A stretch of 64,000 nt of DNA, from assembly GCA_036268775.1 (NCBI GenBank), contig DATATM010000011.1:1-64000 (forward strand), in the 5' to 3' direction. Positions 43,967 to 53,016 of the stretch are shown here, piece after piece. The first letter of the stretch is position 1, and each line of letters begins with the position of its first letter. Under the pieces are notes generated by a model, which was given only the letters and a program-made list of their open reading frames with translations, did not search any database and was not told where the DNA came from. Source of the DNA: DASZIT01 sp036268775 (GTDB lineage Bacteria > Actinomycetota > Acidimicrobiia > Acidimicrobiales > RAAP-2). Made by a program: the position numbers and the translations under genes.

Positions 43967-45229
43967 GTGGTCATCGGGGCGGCGCTCGCTTCGCTGTTGG
44001 CCGCCATCGGCTGGCGATCGGGGCGCTGGCGCCGGCAGCTGGTCATCGGCGTCCCGGTGGCTGTCGTCATCCCGGCGGCCGCCGCCTTGGTCCTCCATGT
44101 CACCGGTGCCTATCCGAGCCGGTTCCCGGTGGGGGCCTTTCTCTGGGGTGGGGTCTGGGTGTTGGCGGTGGCGGCGGCGGTGGTGGGGTGGCCGGGTTCG
44201 ACCGGATGGCTACGGGCGCTGTCGGTGGTCGCCGTCATCCTGACCGCAGTGGTGGTGGCCGATTCGCTCAACGCCGCCTACGTCCGTTACCCCACCCTCG
44301 GACGGCTGGCGGATCTGGACGCGGTGAACCTGGTTCCGAACGCCCAGCTGCAGGTGATTCGGGATGCGGTGGCCAAGTCCGGCCGGCTCCCGACCCGGGG
44401 AGTGGTGATCACCGCCCACATTCCCGTCCCGGTCTCCAAGTTCAATGCCCACGACGCCTTCGTGTACCTGCCGCCGGCCTGGTTCGCCACCCCGCCCCCG
44501 GTGCTGCCGACCCTGATCCTGCTGCCGGGAGAACCGGGGAGCTCGGCGGACTGGACCCAGACCGGGAGGGCCGACCACATCGCCGACCAATTCGCGTCGG
44601 CCCACCAGGGGCTGGCTCCGATCATCGTGATGCCCGACCCCAACGGCTTTCTGACCGTCGACACCGAGTGCGTGAACAGCAGCGCTTTCGGCCAGGCCGA
44701 GACCTATCTGGTCCGGGACGTCCCCGCCTACGCCCGGGGCACTTTCGATGCCAATGAGGGCCCACGGACCTTGGCGGTGGCCGGGTTGTCGGCCGGCGGC
44801 TTCTGTGCGGTGAACCTCGCCCTCCGGAATCCGACCGTCTTCCCCTTCTTCGCCTCCTATTCGGGGTTGGCCACCCCGGTGTACCAAGAGGACCCGCGAT
44901 CCGACACCGTCAAGATCCTCTTCGGGGGGTCGAACGAGGCCTTCCAGCAGAACAATCCGCTCATCTTGCTGAAGGACCACACCTACCCGGGCCTGGCCGG
45001 TTGGTTGGCGGTGGGGAAGGACGATGCCCGACCGTTGGCGGCGGCCAAGCGCCTCCAGCCGCTGGCCGAGGCGGCCGGGATCGACACCTGCATCGAGACA
45101 CTTTCCGGCGGCCATGATTTCGGCGTCTGGAGCCAGGCGTTCACCGACTCCCTGCCGTGGCTGTCCTGGAAGTTGGGTCTCACCCCCCAGCCCGCCGACG
45201 AACCCGCTACCTGCACGCCGGGTCGATGA
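43967..45229 (+). CDS. Membrane esterase (PF00756-type), paralog A
   Basis: The visible start is GTG at 43967 (420 aa). Upstream in frame, codons read NISIISGW, matching the start NFSIITGW of paralog B, but without an initiator before TGA at 43916, so the true start may be blocked by a one-base insertion after ATG 43915. About four helices (residues 1-105) are followed by an extracytoplasmic alpha/beta hydrolase with GLSAGGFCAVNLALRN (nucleophile Ser), LILLPGEPG and GGHDFGVWSQAF. It resembles S-formylglutathione-hydrolase/mycolyltransferase-type esterases of actinobacteria. Substrate unknown. Confidence 0.8.
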   Translation: MVIGAALASLLAAIGWRSGRWRRQLVIGVPVAVVIPAAAALVLHVTGAYPSRFPVGAFLWGGVWVLAVAAAVVGWPGSTGWLRALSVVAVILTAVVVADSLNAAYVRYPTLGRLADLDAVNLVPNAQLQVIRDAVAKSGRLPTRGVVITAHIPVPVSKFNAHDAFVYLPPAWFATPPPVLPTLILLPGEPGSSADWTQTGRADHIADQFASAHQGLAPIIVMPDPNGFLTVDTECVNSSAFGQAETYLVRDVPAYARGTFDANEGPRTLAVAGLSAGGFCAVNLALRNPTVFPFFASYSGLATPVYQEDPRSDTVKILFGGSNEAFQQNNPLILLKDHTYPGLAGWLAVGKDDARPLAAAKRLQPLAEAAGIDTCIETLSGGHDFGVWSQAFTDSLPWLSWKLGLTPQPADEPATCTPGR

Positions 45230-45240
45230 ACCGATAGGAG

Positions 45241-45313
45241 TGCGCCCCGGGGGACTCGAACCACCCAACCTGCGGATTAAGAATCCGCTGCTCCACCGTT
45301 GAGCTAGGGGCGC
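45241..45313 (-). tRNA. tRNA-Lys(CUU)
   Basis: The 73-nt cloverleaf has acceptor stem GCGCCCC/GGGGCGC, D-loop AGCTCAACGGTGGAGC, anticodon stem GCGGA/TCCGC with loop TTCTTAA (anticodon at 45281-45279, CUU, reading AAG), and a T-arm with GGTTCGAGTCC. CCA is not encoded. It lies between two convergent paralogous esterase genes and is close to its promoter. Confidence 0.95.
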
Positions 45314-45319
45314 AGGGTG

Positions 45320-45348
45320 ATCCTAAGGGTGGGCCTTGGCGATTGCAA
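45320..45348 (-). promoter_or_regulatory. Promoter of tRNA-Lys
   Basis: On the minus strand TTGCAA (45348-45343) and TAGGAT (45325-45320) are spaced by 17 nt. Transcription 7 nt after the -10 would start at 45313, the first base of the tRNA itself, so there may be no 5' leader for RNase P. Confidence 0.55.
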
Positions 45349-45465
45349 CCGCTTCCCGCCAGCGGTTGATCGCCCCCGATTCCTGGAAAGGCAGGCGTCG
45401 CTCCTCGCCTCCGTCCGCTCAATCGATGGGCCGGGCTTCCCGCCATAGGCCGGCCGGCCTATTGC

Positions 45466-46773
45466 TCAATGGATGGGGGGAGTGCATTTGGCCGGAGAGC
45501 CGGTCGGGGCCGGAGTGAGGCCGAGCTTCCAGGACAGCCAAGGAAGGGAGTCCTTGAAGGCCCGCGTCCAGAACGGGAAGTCGTGTCCCCCGGTGGGGGT
45601 CAGTAGACAGGCTTGCGACAGCCCGGCCTTGGTGGCCAGCGTATGGAGCGAAATCGCGGTGGGGAGTTGGGGGTCCTGGAGGCCGGCTTCGAACCACGCC
45701 GAGGTGCCGGGGAATTTGTTGTTGGTCAGCAAGATGGTGGGATCGAACTTGTTGTATTCCGCCACCGAGCCATTGAAGAGGGTGTTGATGGTGACCTGGG
45801 TGTCGGACGTCTCATAGGTGAGGATGGCGTAACCCGAGTAGGTGGCGAAGTCCGGGAAGATCTTCGGGTTGCGCAAGGCCAGCACCTCCGCACAGGTCCC
45901 GCCGGCCGACAGGCCGGCCACCGCAAATGAGTGGGCCCCGGTGTTGGCGTTGAATTCGGTACGCATGTAGGCGGGAAGATCCACGGTCAGGTAGGTCTCG
46001 GCATTGCCCAACTTGCTGTTCACGCATTCGGAGTCCTGGGCGGTGCCGTTGGCATCCGGCATGACGATGATCGGGGCCGTCCCCCCGTGCAGGGCGGCGA
46101 ACTCGTTGGCGGTGGTGTCGGCGAACGCCGCCCGGGTCCAGTCGGAGGGCATGCCGGGATACCCGGCGATCAACACGATGACCGGGAGGGCGGGCTCAGG
46201 ATTGTGGAACCAGGCCGGGGGGAGGTAGACCTCGGCTTGGGCCGCCTGGAACTTGGAGAGGGTGGGCGGGATGGTCACGTTGATGGTGTCGCCGTGATCG
46301 GGAAGCTTCCCCGTATCCCGTACCTGGTCCCGGATGGCCTGGAGGGCGGGGAGACTGGTGAAGTTGGCGGCATCCTTGCCCAGGGCCCGGTCGAGGGTCG
46401 GGTAGTAGCCGAACTGCTGGTTGATCACGGTGGCGGCGGCCAGGAAGCAGAACAAGATGGCGATGATGGAGAGCGGGCGGAGGACCCAGCCGCCCTTCGG
46501 CCAACCGAGGATGGCTGACACCAGCGCGAAGATGACCAGCCAGGCCCAGAGGTAGAAGGTCCGGGGAAAGTCGTCCGGCACGAACTGGAAGAAGTGGATG
46601 GACAGGGCGAGCAGGATGGTGAGCAAGAAGGCGGCCGGCAGCCCGAACACCAGCTGGGCCTTCCAGGCTCCGTCCCTCCATCCCACGGTGACCAGCAACG
46701 AAACCAGTGCCACCGTGATCACCACGACAGGGAACCATCCAGTGATGATGGAGAAGTTGATGACGAGTTCCAT
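45466..46773 (-). CDS. Membrane esterase (PF00756-type), paralog B
   Basis: The 435-aa protein starts MELVINFSIITGWFPVVVI and has four helices (about 1-115) and a hydrolase domain with GLSAGGTCAEVLALRN, VIVLIAGYPG and GGHDFPFWTRAFKDSLPWLSW, the same order as paralog A at 43967. About half of the residues agree by eye, so the two are a duplication. The nucleophile is the Ser in GLSAGG. The ATG is at 46773. It probably acts outside the membrane on a lipid or glycan ester. Confidence 0.85.
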   Translation of the reverse strand: MELVINFSIITGWFPVVVITVALVSLLVTVGWRDGAWKAQLVFGLPAAFLLTILLALSIHFFQFVPDDFPRTFYLWAWLVIFALVSAILGWPKGGWVLRPLSIIAILFCFLAAATVINQQFGYYPTLDRALGKDAANFTSLPALQAIRDQVRDTGKLPDHGDTINVTIPPTLSKFQAAQAEVYLPPAWFHNPEPALPVIVLIAGYPGMPSDWTRAAFADTTANEFAALHGGTAPIIVMPDANGTAQDSECVNSKLGNAETYLTVDLPAYMRTEFNANTGAHSFAVAGLSAGGTCAEVLALRNPKIFPDFATYSGYAILTYETSDTQVTINTLFNGSVAEYNKFDPTILLTNNKFPGTSAWFEAGLQDPQLPTAISLHTLATKAGLSQACLLTPTGGHDFPFWTRAFKDSLPWLSWKLGLTPAPTGSPAKCTPPIH

Positions 46774-46845
46774 AGGGCGTGTGGCAAGACCCTACTGCCC
46801 GGAGTCGTGCGTTTCAGGGTTGCGTCAGGGTGACCCCGACCCGGC

Positions 46846-48171
46846 TTATTTGCGCGGTTTGGTGGTGGTGGTCGTCGGGGTCGGGGGGGTCGGGTACGCC
46901 GAGGACATGGCGAAGAAGTCCCGGGCCCAATAGGAGGCGAAATAGCGCCCGGCGGTGCCGGTCATTTGGGGCAGCAGCATGGTCCCGTTGTCGGGGGTGG
47001 CCGCCCCGTAGGGCGAGGTGGGACTGTAATAGGAGTAGTTGACCCAGTCGGTATTGATGTCGAGCTCCATCGCCCGGGTGGCGCCGGCCCGGACCAGGAT
47101 GTCGGCCAGGTCGGTGATGTTGAGGCCCGGGCCCCCGACGTAGACGAGGGCACCGCTGGCGGTCACCCCGAGGCCGGAGCGGTAGACGTAGACGGCACCT
47201 CCCAGGGTGTTGCCCCACTGGGTGGTGTCGCTGGCGTTCAGCCCGGCCACCGGTTGGCCGCCGTCCACGATGAGGTCGAGGTTCTGGCGCACCGCGACCA
47301 CGTTCGGGGTCAGGGTGGCATCCCGCCCCCAGTCGGCGACGGTCATGGTGCCGTCGTTGTAGATCACCGCCGAGGCTGCTCCGTTCCGCAGCGCGGTCAG
47401 GGTCTTGCCGTCGGTGTAGTAGCCACCGTTGGACTGTCCGGACAGGAAGCCGGCGTTGAACGCCGACACCAGGGAGTTGGCCGCCGTCGCCTGGACCGGG
47501 GCGGTATGGGTGAACGGCCCACCACCGGGAATCTGGCTACCGGAATAAAGGGTGGCATGCAGCAGCTTGGTGTCCATCCACGCCACCCCGACCACATAGC
47601 TGGTGTGGATGGCGTCGGGTCGCAGTTCGGTGGTGTAGACGGCCGGAACCCCGTCCACCAACCGGCCGACCGGGGACCACTGTCCCTCGCCGGCCACCGC
47701 CGGGGTGGCGAACGGAGCCATGGCGACGGGGACCGGCAGATGGGGAGGCCCGGCGGCCACCGTGGTCGGGGTGGAGACCGGGGTCTTGATCGCCCCGGTC
47801 GGTACCGTGCCCCCGACCTTCGGAGCGTGGTGGCTGTACCAGATGTTCTCGACCTTGTTGACGATGGAGCCGGCCCCGTTCTGGCGGGCCCATTCGGCGA
47901 AACGGGAGCTCATCGACGTCCCGTAGGCGGGGTTGGTCAACGCCCCGCCGAGGGAGATGGCCAGCCAGATCAACAGGATGGCCAGGAGGCCGCCGATGAT
48001 GGCGAGCATCCGGCGCCGACGGTAGATCTGCTCCTGGCGGGCCCGCACCCGGCGCAGGTTGCGGCCCCGGGCACGATGGGCCGGGCCCTTGGCGGGGCCA
48101 CTCGGCCGGGGTTGTGACGATCGGGGGCGCTCGGCGGTCTCTACCACGGGAATTTCCTGAGTATCTTGCAT
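46846..48171 (-). CDS. Phosphodiester glycosidase-family (NAGPA) membrane protein
   Basis: The ATG at 48171 (MQDTQEIPVVETAERPR) is chosen; upstream codons are non-coding. The 441-aa protein has a basic cytoplasmic N-terminus (1-75), one membrane helix (IIGGLLAILLIWLAISLGG), a linker and a C-terminal domain with VSAFNAGFLSGQSNGGYYTDGK, AVIYNDGTMTVADWG and LYVGGPGLNITDLADIL-like segments (VYVGGPGLNITDLADI), the NAGPA/PF09992 fold. Family members cleave N-acetylglucosamine phosphodiesters; an envelope glycan is a likely target. Confidence 0.82.
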   Translation of the reverse strand: MQDTQEIPVVETAERPRSSQPRPSGPAKGPAHRARGRNLRRVRARQEQIYRRRRMLAIIGGLLAILLIWLAISLGGALTNPAYGTSMSSRFAEWARQNGAGSIVNKVENIWYSHHAPKVGGTVPTGAIKTPVSTPTTVAAGPPHLPVPVAMAPFATPAVAGEGQWSPVGRLVDGVPAVYTTELRPDAIHTSYVVGVAWMDTKLLHATLYSGSQIPGGGPFTHTAPVQATAANSLVSAFNAGFLSGQSNGGYYTDGKTLTALRNGAASAVIYNDGTMTVADWGRDATLTPNVVAVRQNLDLIVDGGQPVAGLNASDTTQWGNTLGGAVYVYRSGLGVTASGALVYVGGPGLNITDLADILVRAGATRAMELDINTDWVNYSYYSPTSPYGAATPDNGTMLLPQMTGTAGRYFASYWARDFFAMSSAYPTPPTPTTTTTKPRK

Positions 48172-48526
48172 GCCCGCTCGCCTAGAGCACGCGGGATGAG
48201 GGGACGAGCGTCCCCGTGCGGAGGACCCATCGCGACCCGCGGAACTCCGATGAAATCCCACCGGTGGCGCCGGCTGATCCATGCATTGACGCGATGATAC
48301 GAGGATCGGGCACTAGAGGTCGAAGTTTAGCGGGGGCGCCAAGGATGAGGGGGTCGAGCCGGATCCCACCGCTTTGACCAGCCTCTCTCGGGTTGTCGAC
48401 CTCATTTCGGGTGAAATTCTCTCCTTCCCGCCAGTACACTGCCGAACCGTGGAGTCCGGATGTCCAATGCCGACCGGGGAGTCGGCTTGGGTCGTCGTCG
48501 CACTCCCTTCCCGGGAGTAGGCACCG
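48172..48526. other. Intergenic region between divergent genes
   Basis: About 355 bp between the phosphodiester glycosidase and the antiporter, which point away from each other. TACACT at 48435-48440 is a candidate -10 for the antiporter (leader about 80 nt), but no good -35 is seen. The minus-strand open frame across it is a shadow of the antiporter gene. No RNA gene or repeat was found. Confidence 0.45.
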
Positions 48527-49786
48527 GTGGCGGAATCGTGGATCCCGACGCTGGTCCTGATCGCCGGAATCGCGGTGCTGGCTCCAATTCTGGCCGATTT
48601 CAGCGGGAAATTGGGGATCCCCGAAATGGTGATCGAGATCGTGTTGGGGATCGTGGTCGGCTCCAGCGTCTTGAACCTGGCCCATACGGGGACGGTGGTC
48701 AACGCCTTTTCCGACATGGGCCTGGCCTTTTTGATGTTCCTGGCCGGCTTCGAACTGGATCTTCTCCGGATCCGCGGCCGGCCACTCCATCTCGCTACGG
48801 TGAGCTGGGTGACGTCGGCGGCACTGGCGGTGGTGATCTCCTTGGCGGCGGTGGCCACCGGGCTGGAGCACGACCCGGTGGTGTTCGGACTCACCCTCAC
48901 CACCACCGCCCTCGGGACCCTCCTGCCGGTGATCCGCGACGCCGGTGTCCTCGAATCCGAGTTCGGACGCCACGTGATGGCGGTCGGGACCGTCGGGGAG
49001 TTCGGCCCCATCGTGGCGGTGGCCGTGTTCCTCACCCAGCGGGATCCCACCATCACCATCCTGTTGTTGGTGGCCTTCGCCGGCATCGCGGTCGGTGCCG
49101 CCATCCTCGCCACCCGGACCCAGCAGCCTCGGGTCTTGGCCATGTTGAAGCGACACCTGCATTCCAGCTCCCAACTCCCGGTCCGTATCGCCGTCCTCCT
49201 CATCTTCTTGCTCGTCTACCTGGCGTTCACCCTCGGACTCGATGTGCTGCTGGGAGCGGTGGCCGCCGGGATCGTCGTCCGGCTGTTCGCCGAAGGGGAG
49301 GACAGCCCGATCGTCCAGGGAAAGCTGGAGGCGATCGGATTCGGGTTTCTGATCCCGATCTTCTTCGTCGTCAGTGGCATGACCTTCGATCTCCATGCAC
49401 TGTTCGACAAGCCGAGCGCCGCCCTCCGCATCCCGCTCTATCTCGTCCTCTTCCTGGTGGTGAGGGGAGCTCCGGCGCTGCTGGTCTACCGCCGGCAGCT
49501 GCCGAAGCGCGAGCTGATGCCGCTGGGGCTCTTCTCGGTCACCGGGCTGCCCCTGATCGTGGTGATTGCCGACATCGGGGTGGCCGCCGGCAAGATGACC
49601 CACGAGAACGCCGCCGCGCTGATCGCCGCGGGGATCCTCTCGGTCCTCATCTTCCCGATCACCGGATTGCGGTTGCTGCAGCCGGGCGGGGGCCGAACCC
49701 GGCCCGGGGGGCCGGCCCCGGCTTCGTCCCCTTCGCCCACGTATCTGGGGCCGGACGAGGTTCCCCCCTCCCCGGCCCGGGGCTGA
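48527..49786 (+). CDS. Kef-type cation/proton antiporter (CPA2)
   Basis: The 419-aa protein starts at GTG 48527 and has about 12-13 helices. LGIPEMVIEIVLGIVVGSS, FLMFLAGFELDLLRI and LTTTALGTLLPVIRDAGVLE are typical of the Na+/K+:H+ exchanger family. It ends with a short Pro-rich cytoplasmic tail and has no RCK/TrkA-N domain. GGGAG precedes the GTG. Likely role: proton-coupled Na+ or K+ extrusion. Confidence 0.88.
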   Translation: MAESWIPTLVLIAGIAVLAPILADFSGKLGIPEMVIEIVLGIVVGSSVLNLAHTGTVVNAFSDMGLAFLMFLAGFELDLLRIRGRPLHLATVSWVTSAALAVVISLAAVATGLEHDPVVFGLTLTTTALGTLLPVIRDAGVLESEFGRHVMAVGTVGEFGPIVAVAVFLTQRDPTITILLLVAFAGIAVGAAILATRTQQPRVLAMLKRHLHSSSQLPVRIAVLLIFLLVYLAFTLGLDVLLGAVAAGIVVRLFAEGEDSPIVQGKLEAIGFGFLIPIFFVVSGMTFDLHALFDKPSAALRIPLYLVLFLVVRGAPALLVYRRQLPKRELMPLGLFSVTGLPLIVVIADIGVAAGKMTHENAAALIAAGILSVLIFPITGLRLLQPGGGRTRPGGPAPASSPSPTYLGPDEVPPSPARG

Positions 49787-49787
49787 G

Positions 49788-50852
49788 CTACGCCGTCGTC
49801 GACCACAGGGTGAGCTGTGGCTCTTCGGGGTCGGACAATCGGTGGTACCCCGGCAGCTCGTCCATCGGGGTGTCGAGGTAGATCTTCGCCTCCGGGGGGT
49901 GGGCGAAGCGCCCGTGACTCCACCGGATCTCGATGTGGCCGGCGGCCGTCCAGGGCTCGAGGGACTCCCGGCGGCGAGGCCGATAGCGGCAGCTCCAGTC
50001 GACCCGGGGCTGGCCCGCCGCCCCCGGAAGGATCTCGAAGGCGACCACCTCGAACTCATCCCGCCAGTCCCAGGGGCTGGAGATCCGGTATTGGACGGGC
50101 TGGCCGGTGCGCCGATCGATCCCCAGCACGAAGTAGGGGGCACTGCCGATCCGCAGCAGGCGCCACACCATCAGCTCCGACCCGGTGCCGGCTTCCTCCA
50201 GCCGGCGCCGCCAGCGCTCGGCTGACTCCCGACTCACGGTGGCACAGAGTCGGGCATAGGCGGCCTGGGTGTCGGGGCTGGGATAGGACCGACCCGCCAG
50301 CGCGTCCCGAAGCTCCCGATGCTGTTCCTTGGTGCAGAGCCCGGGGGACGGCGGCAAGTCGGTCAACCCGGTGGCCTCCAGGCAGCCCCGGTAGAGGGCC
50401 AGCAACTCGTCGGGGGCCACCACCTCGAACCAGTCGGATCGGTCCCAGGCTCCGGCGATGGCCAACAACCCCTCGAACAGACGGGCCGGGGAGGTATTGG
50501 CCAGAATGTCGGACTCGTACTTGCAGCTGATCAGGTAGACGTGGTCGATGCGAAGGTCGATGGGTGCCACTTCGTCACCCGGGGCCCGCCGGCCGCCGGT
50601 CCACTCGATGATCCTGGGGGTGCGACCCCGCAACCCGTCGGGGGCGGCCAACATGGATCGCCCGTTCTCGAAGGCCACCCGGAATTCGGCCGCGAAGGCG
50701 CCGGAGGTGTGAATGGCCTGGAGCCGGTCCCAGGTCTCCGGCCCGATCCTCAGCGCCTCGGGGCGGCGGGCCAGGGCGTGGGAGAGGTCGGGGTATCCGA
50801 GGGTGCCGAGGGCGGTCCCGAGCTCGGTGACGGTCGTCCGGTCATCGGGCAC
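49788..50852 (-). CDS. Unrecognised 354-aa protein with a possible nuclease-like motif
   Basis: I do not recognise this family. No signal peptide or membrane helix. Near residues 97-112 APIDLRIDHVYLISCKYES has the spacing of a PD-(D/E)xK nuclease core (Asp followed by S-x-K), followed by a helix with RLFEGLLAIAGAWDRSDWF. The C-terminal half is beta-rich with many Trp (SSPWDWRDEFEVVAFEIL, LEPWTAAGHIEIRWSHGRF). It sits between the antiporter (2 bp away, convergent) and the propeller lipoprotein. The nuclease reading is only a suggestion. Confidence 0.6.
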   Translation of the reverse strand: MPDDRTTVTELGTALGTLGYPDLSHALARRPEALRIGPETWDRLQAIHTSGAFAAEFRVAFENGRSMLAAPDGLRGRTPRIIEWTGGRRAPGDEVAPIDLRIDHVYLISCKYESDILANTSPARLFEGLLAIAGAWDRSDWFEVVAPDELLALYRGCLEATGLTDLPPSPGLCTKEQHRELRDALAGRSYPSPDTQAAYARLCATVSRESAERWRRRLEEAGTGSELMVWRLLRIGSAPYFVLGIDRRTGQPVQYRISSPWDWRDEFEVVAFEILPGAAGQPRVDWSCRYRPRRRESLEPWTAAGHIEIRWSHGRFAHPPEAKIYLDTPMDELPGYHRLSDPEEPQLTLWSTTA

Positions 50853-50879
50853 GATGGGGTCCCCGGTCGACGGCGCGGC

Positions 50880-52163
50880 TCACGGCCCGGCGACGTGCTC
50901 GATGATCGACTCCCCGACCGCCACGCACTGGGAGCTGGAAGAACAGACCATCCCGAGCAGCGGCTCCGGAGAGGTGACGGTGGTGGCACCCTTCCATGGC
51001 TTGGTCGCCGCCCCGGTGAACAGCAGTACTCCCGAGGTGGCGGAGCTGGCGATGGTGCTGCCGACCGCCGCACAGGTGTCGACCCCGATGCACGACACCC
51101 CGAAGAAGGCGGCCACCGAGTCCGGCGTCGGTTGGCTGGCCCAGGTGGCTCCGCCGTTGGCGGTAGTGAAGACCAGGCCATGGCCGGTCCGGGCCACGTT
51201 CGGGGTGGCGGCGGTGGTCCCCACCACCGCACACCGGGCTCCGGCCAGACCCACCGCCGGGGTGGTGGTGGTCGGGGCCGTGCTGGTGGGGGCGGTCGGG
51301 ACGGTGACCCCGCCTCCCGCCGTGCTCCCCGGCACCGATCCGGCCTGGTCGGCCGGGCCTTGGACGCAGGAGACGCTGTTGAGCGATCCCGAACCGGTCG
51401 GAATCGCCACCGTCGACCAGCTGGTCCCCCCGTTGGAGGTGGCCACTACCGAACCCGCCACTTGGACGGCGCCGACCACGGTGTGACCGGTCGCCCAACA
51501 GTGCTGGTCATCGACGCAGGACACCCCGCTGGCGCCGGCGGTGCCTCCCGCCAGGGTGCCCGATTGGCTCCAGCTGACGCCAGCGGACGTCGAGACCAGC
51601 GCCACATCGCCGGCGCCGAGCGACCCGATGGCCAGGCACCTCCGATCGGTCCGGCAGGTCACCGCGGTCACGTCGCCGATGGCGGCCGGCACTGTCGCCT
51701 GGGACCAGCTGGTCCCCCCGTTGTTGGTGGTGATGGCGATGCCCTGGTTGCCCTGCCCCTGGCCGACCGCCACACACTGGACCGGGGTGCTGCAGGCAAT
51801 CGCGCTGAGGTAGGCGGCGGTGGGCGGGATCGGCTGGGCGGTCCAGTTGGCTCCCCCATTGGAGGTGGCGATGAGAGCGGCTCCGTTGGGGGCGCCGCCA
51901 CTGCCGACGGTGGAGCCGACCGCCCAGCATTTGGTGGCCGAGAAGCAGGTGACCGCCACCAGCGAATTGACGGGAGGCGGCGGCGCCAACGGGACCAGCG
52001 ACCCGCTCCAGGGCGACCCGGCTTTGAAGGGGATGGGGGGCAGAGTGGCGGAGGTATTGCCGGCGGAAGGTTTGGCCGGTCCGTGGGTACAGGCAGCCAG
52101 GACGGCGCCCAACAACACCAGACCCAGCGCGTCCCGGGCTCGTCGGCGGACCCCTCCTCTCAT
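50880..52163 (-). CDS. Secreted lipoprotein with YCF48/BNR-like propeller repeats
   Basis: The ATG at 52163 gives a 427-aa protein with signal peptide and lipobox VLLGAVLAAC. After a linker, about seven repeats follow, each with SCxxxxxCxAVG and TSNGGxxW blocks (for example AIACSTPVQCVAVGQ and TTNNGGTSW). This is the pattern of YCF48/sialidase-like beta propellers. Each repeat has a Cys pair six residues apart, probably a disulphide. Function unknown; family members assemble photosystems or bind sugars, neither of which can be claimed here. Confidence 0.75.
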   Translation of the reverse strand: MRGGVRRRARDALGLVLLGAVLAACTHGPAKPSAGNTSATLPPIPFKAGSPWSGSLVPLAPPPPVNSLVAVTCFSATKCWAVGSTVGSGGAPNGAALIATSNGGANWTAQPIPPTAAYLSAIACSTPVQCVAVGQGQGNQGIAITTNNGGTSWSQATVPAAIGDVTAVTCRTDRRCLAIGSLGAGDVALVSTSAGVSWSQSGTLAGGTAGASGVSCVDDQHCWATGHTVVGAVQVAGSVVATSNGGTSWSTVAIPTGSGSLNSVSCVQGPADQAGSVPGSTAGGGVTVPTAPTSTAPTTTTPAVGLAGARCAVVGTTAATPNVARTGHGLVFTTANGGATWASQPTPDSVAAFFGVSCIGVDTCAAVGSTIASSATSGVLLFTGAATKPWKGATTVTSPEPLLGMVCSSSSQCVAVGESIIEHVAGP

Positions 52164-52176
52164 GTCGGAAAGGGGA

Positions 52177-53016
52177 CTAACGGGTTTTGATGACGTCAGA
52201 GGAGGCGGCTTTGTCGTGCCAGGCCTGCCGGCGCGGATCCCAGAGGGGGGACAGCACATTGATGAGCCCGGGGATGAAGAAGAGGACCCACAGGATGCTG
52301 TAGACGAAGCGCCGCAGCAGCGCCCGCCCGGTGCCGATGCGACCGCCGGTGCTGACATCACGGGTGGCGATCCCCAATGCCATCTTCCCGAGGGTTTGTC
52401 CGCGCTCGCTGCCGTCGAAGATGGCGAAATAGGTGAGCGTGAGCACGATCGAGATGATCTCGGCGATGACCAGATGGCCGGTGTGGACGGTGGTGGAGCC
52501 ATCCGAGTTGAACACCACCGTGTTGCCGGCACCGAAGATGCTGCGGAGAATGGCGAACACGATGCCGAGCATCACGCTGTCGATGATGATGGCCACGGCT
52601 CGCTGCCACCACTCGGCCAGCGGGCGCCCTAGCGAGTCGACCGGCCCGGTGATGTACCCGTAGGGAGCCCCCGCCCCTGGCGGTCCCATCGGGGGAGCGC
52701 CGTAGGGAGGCGCGCCGTAGGGGGGTGCTGTTCCGTAAGGGGGTGCCGTTCCGTAGACAGGAGCCGCTCCGGGCGGCGGTCCATAGGGCGCCGGGCCAGG
52801 CTGTTGGGCGTAATAGGGCGCAGCCACCGTCGGGGGGGAGCTGACTCCGGGGGCAATCGGGGCGGGCCCCGGGGGTGGAGGCGCCACCGGCGGGGGCGGC
52901 GGTGGCGGAGCGCTCGCTGGCGGGGGCGGGGGCGGCGGGGGAGGCGGGGGCGGCGGCGGAGGAGTCTCTGAGTGCTCAGGTCGCGGTTCGCTCGGGGGAG
53001 GAGTGGTATCGGTCAT
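52177..53016 (-). CDS. RDD-family membrane protein with Pro-rich N-terminus
   Basis: The ATG at 53016 (MTDTTPPPSEPRPEHSE) gives 279 aa. The first ~145 residues are Pro-rich with runs of Pro and repeated (P)PYGAPP/YGTAPP units. The C-terminal RDD domain has WWQRAVAIIIDSVMLGIVF, ISIVLTLTYFAIFDG, GQTLGKMALGIATRDVST and a last helix FVYSILWVLFFIPGLI. Such proteins are small membrane proteins of unknown or Na+/H+ antiport role. The Pro-rich part may bind partner proteins. It follows the propeller gene on the same strand. Confidence 0.85.
   Translation of the reverse strand: MTDTTPPPSEPRPEHSETPPPPPPPPPPPPPPPASAPPPPPPPVAPPPPGPAPIAPGVSSPPTVAAPYYAQQPGPAPYGPPPGAAPVYGTAPPYGTAPPYGAPPYGAPPMGPPGAGAPYGYITGPVDSLGRPLAEWWQRAVAIIIDSVMLGIVFAILRSIFGAGNTVVFNSDGSTTVHTGHLVIAEIISIVLTLTYFAIFDGSERGQTLGKMALGIATRDVSTGGRIGTGRALLRRFVYSILWVLFFIPGLINVLSPLWDPRRQAWHDKAASSDVIKTR

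Noticed and set aside
48182..50143. Minus-strand open frame of 653 codons
   Set aside because: Covers the antiporter gene on the other strand and the start of the 49788 gene in a wrong frame; composition is that of a shadow frame.
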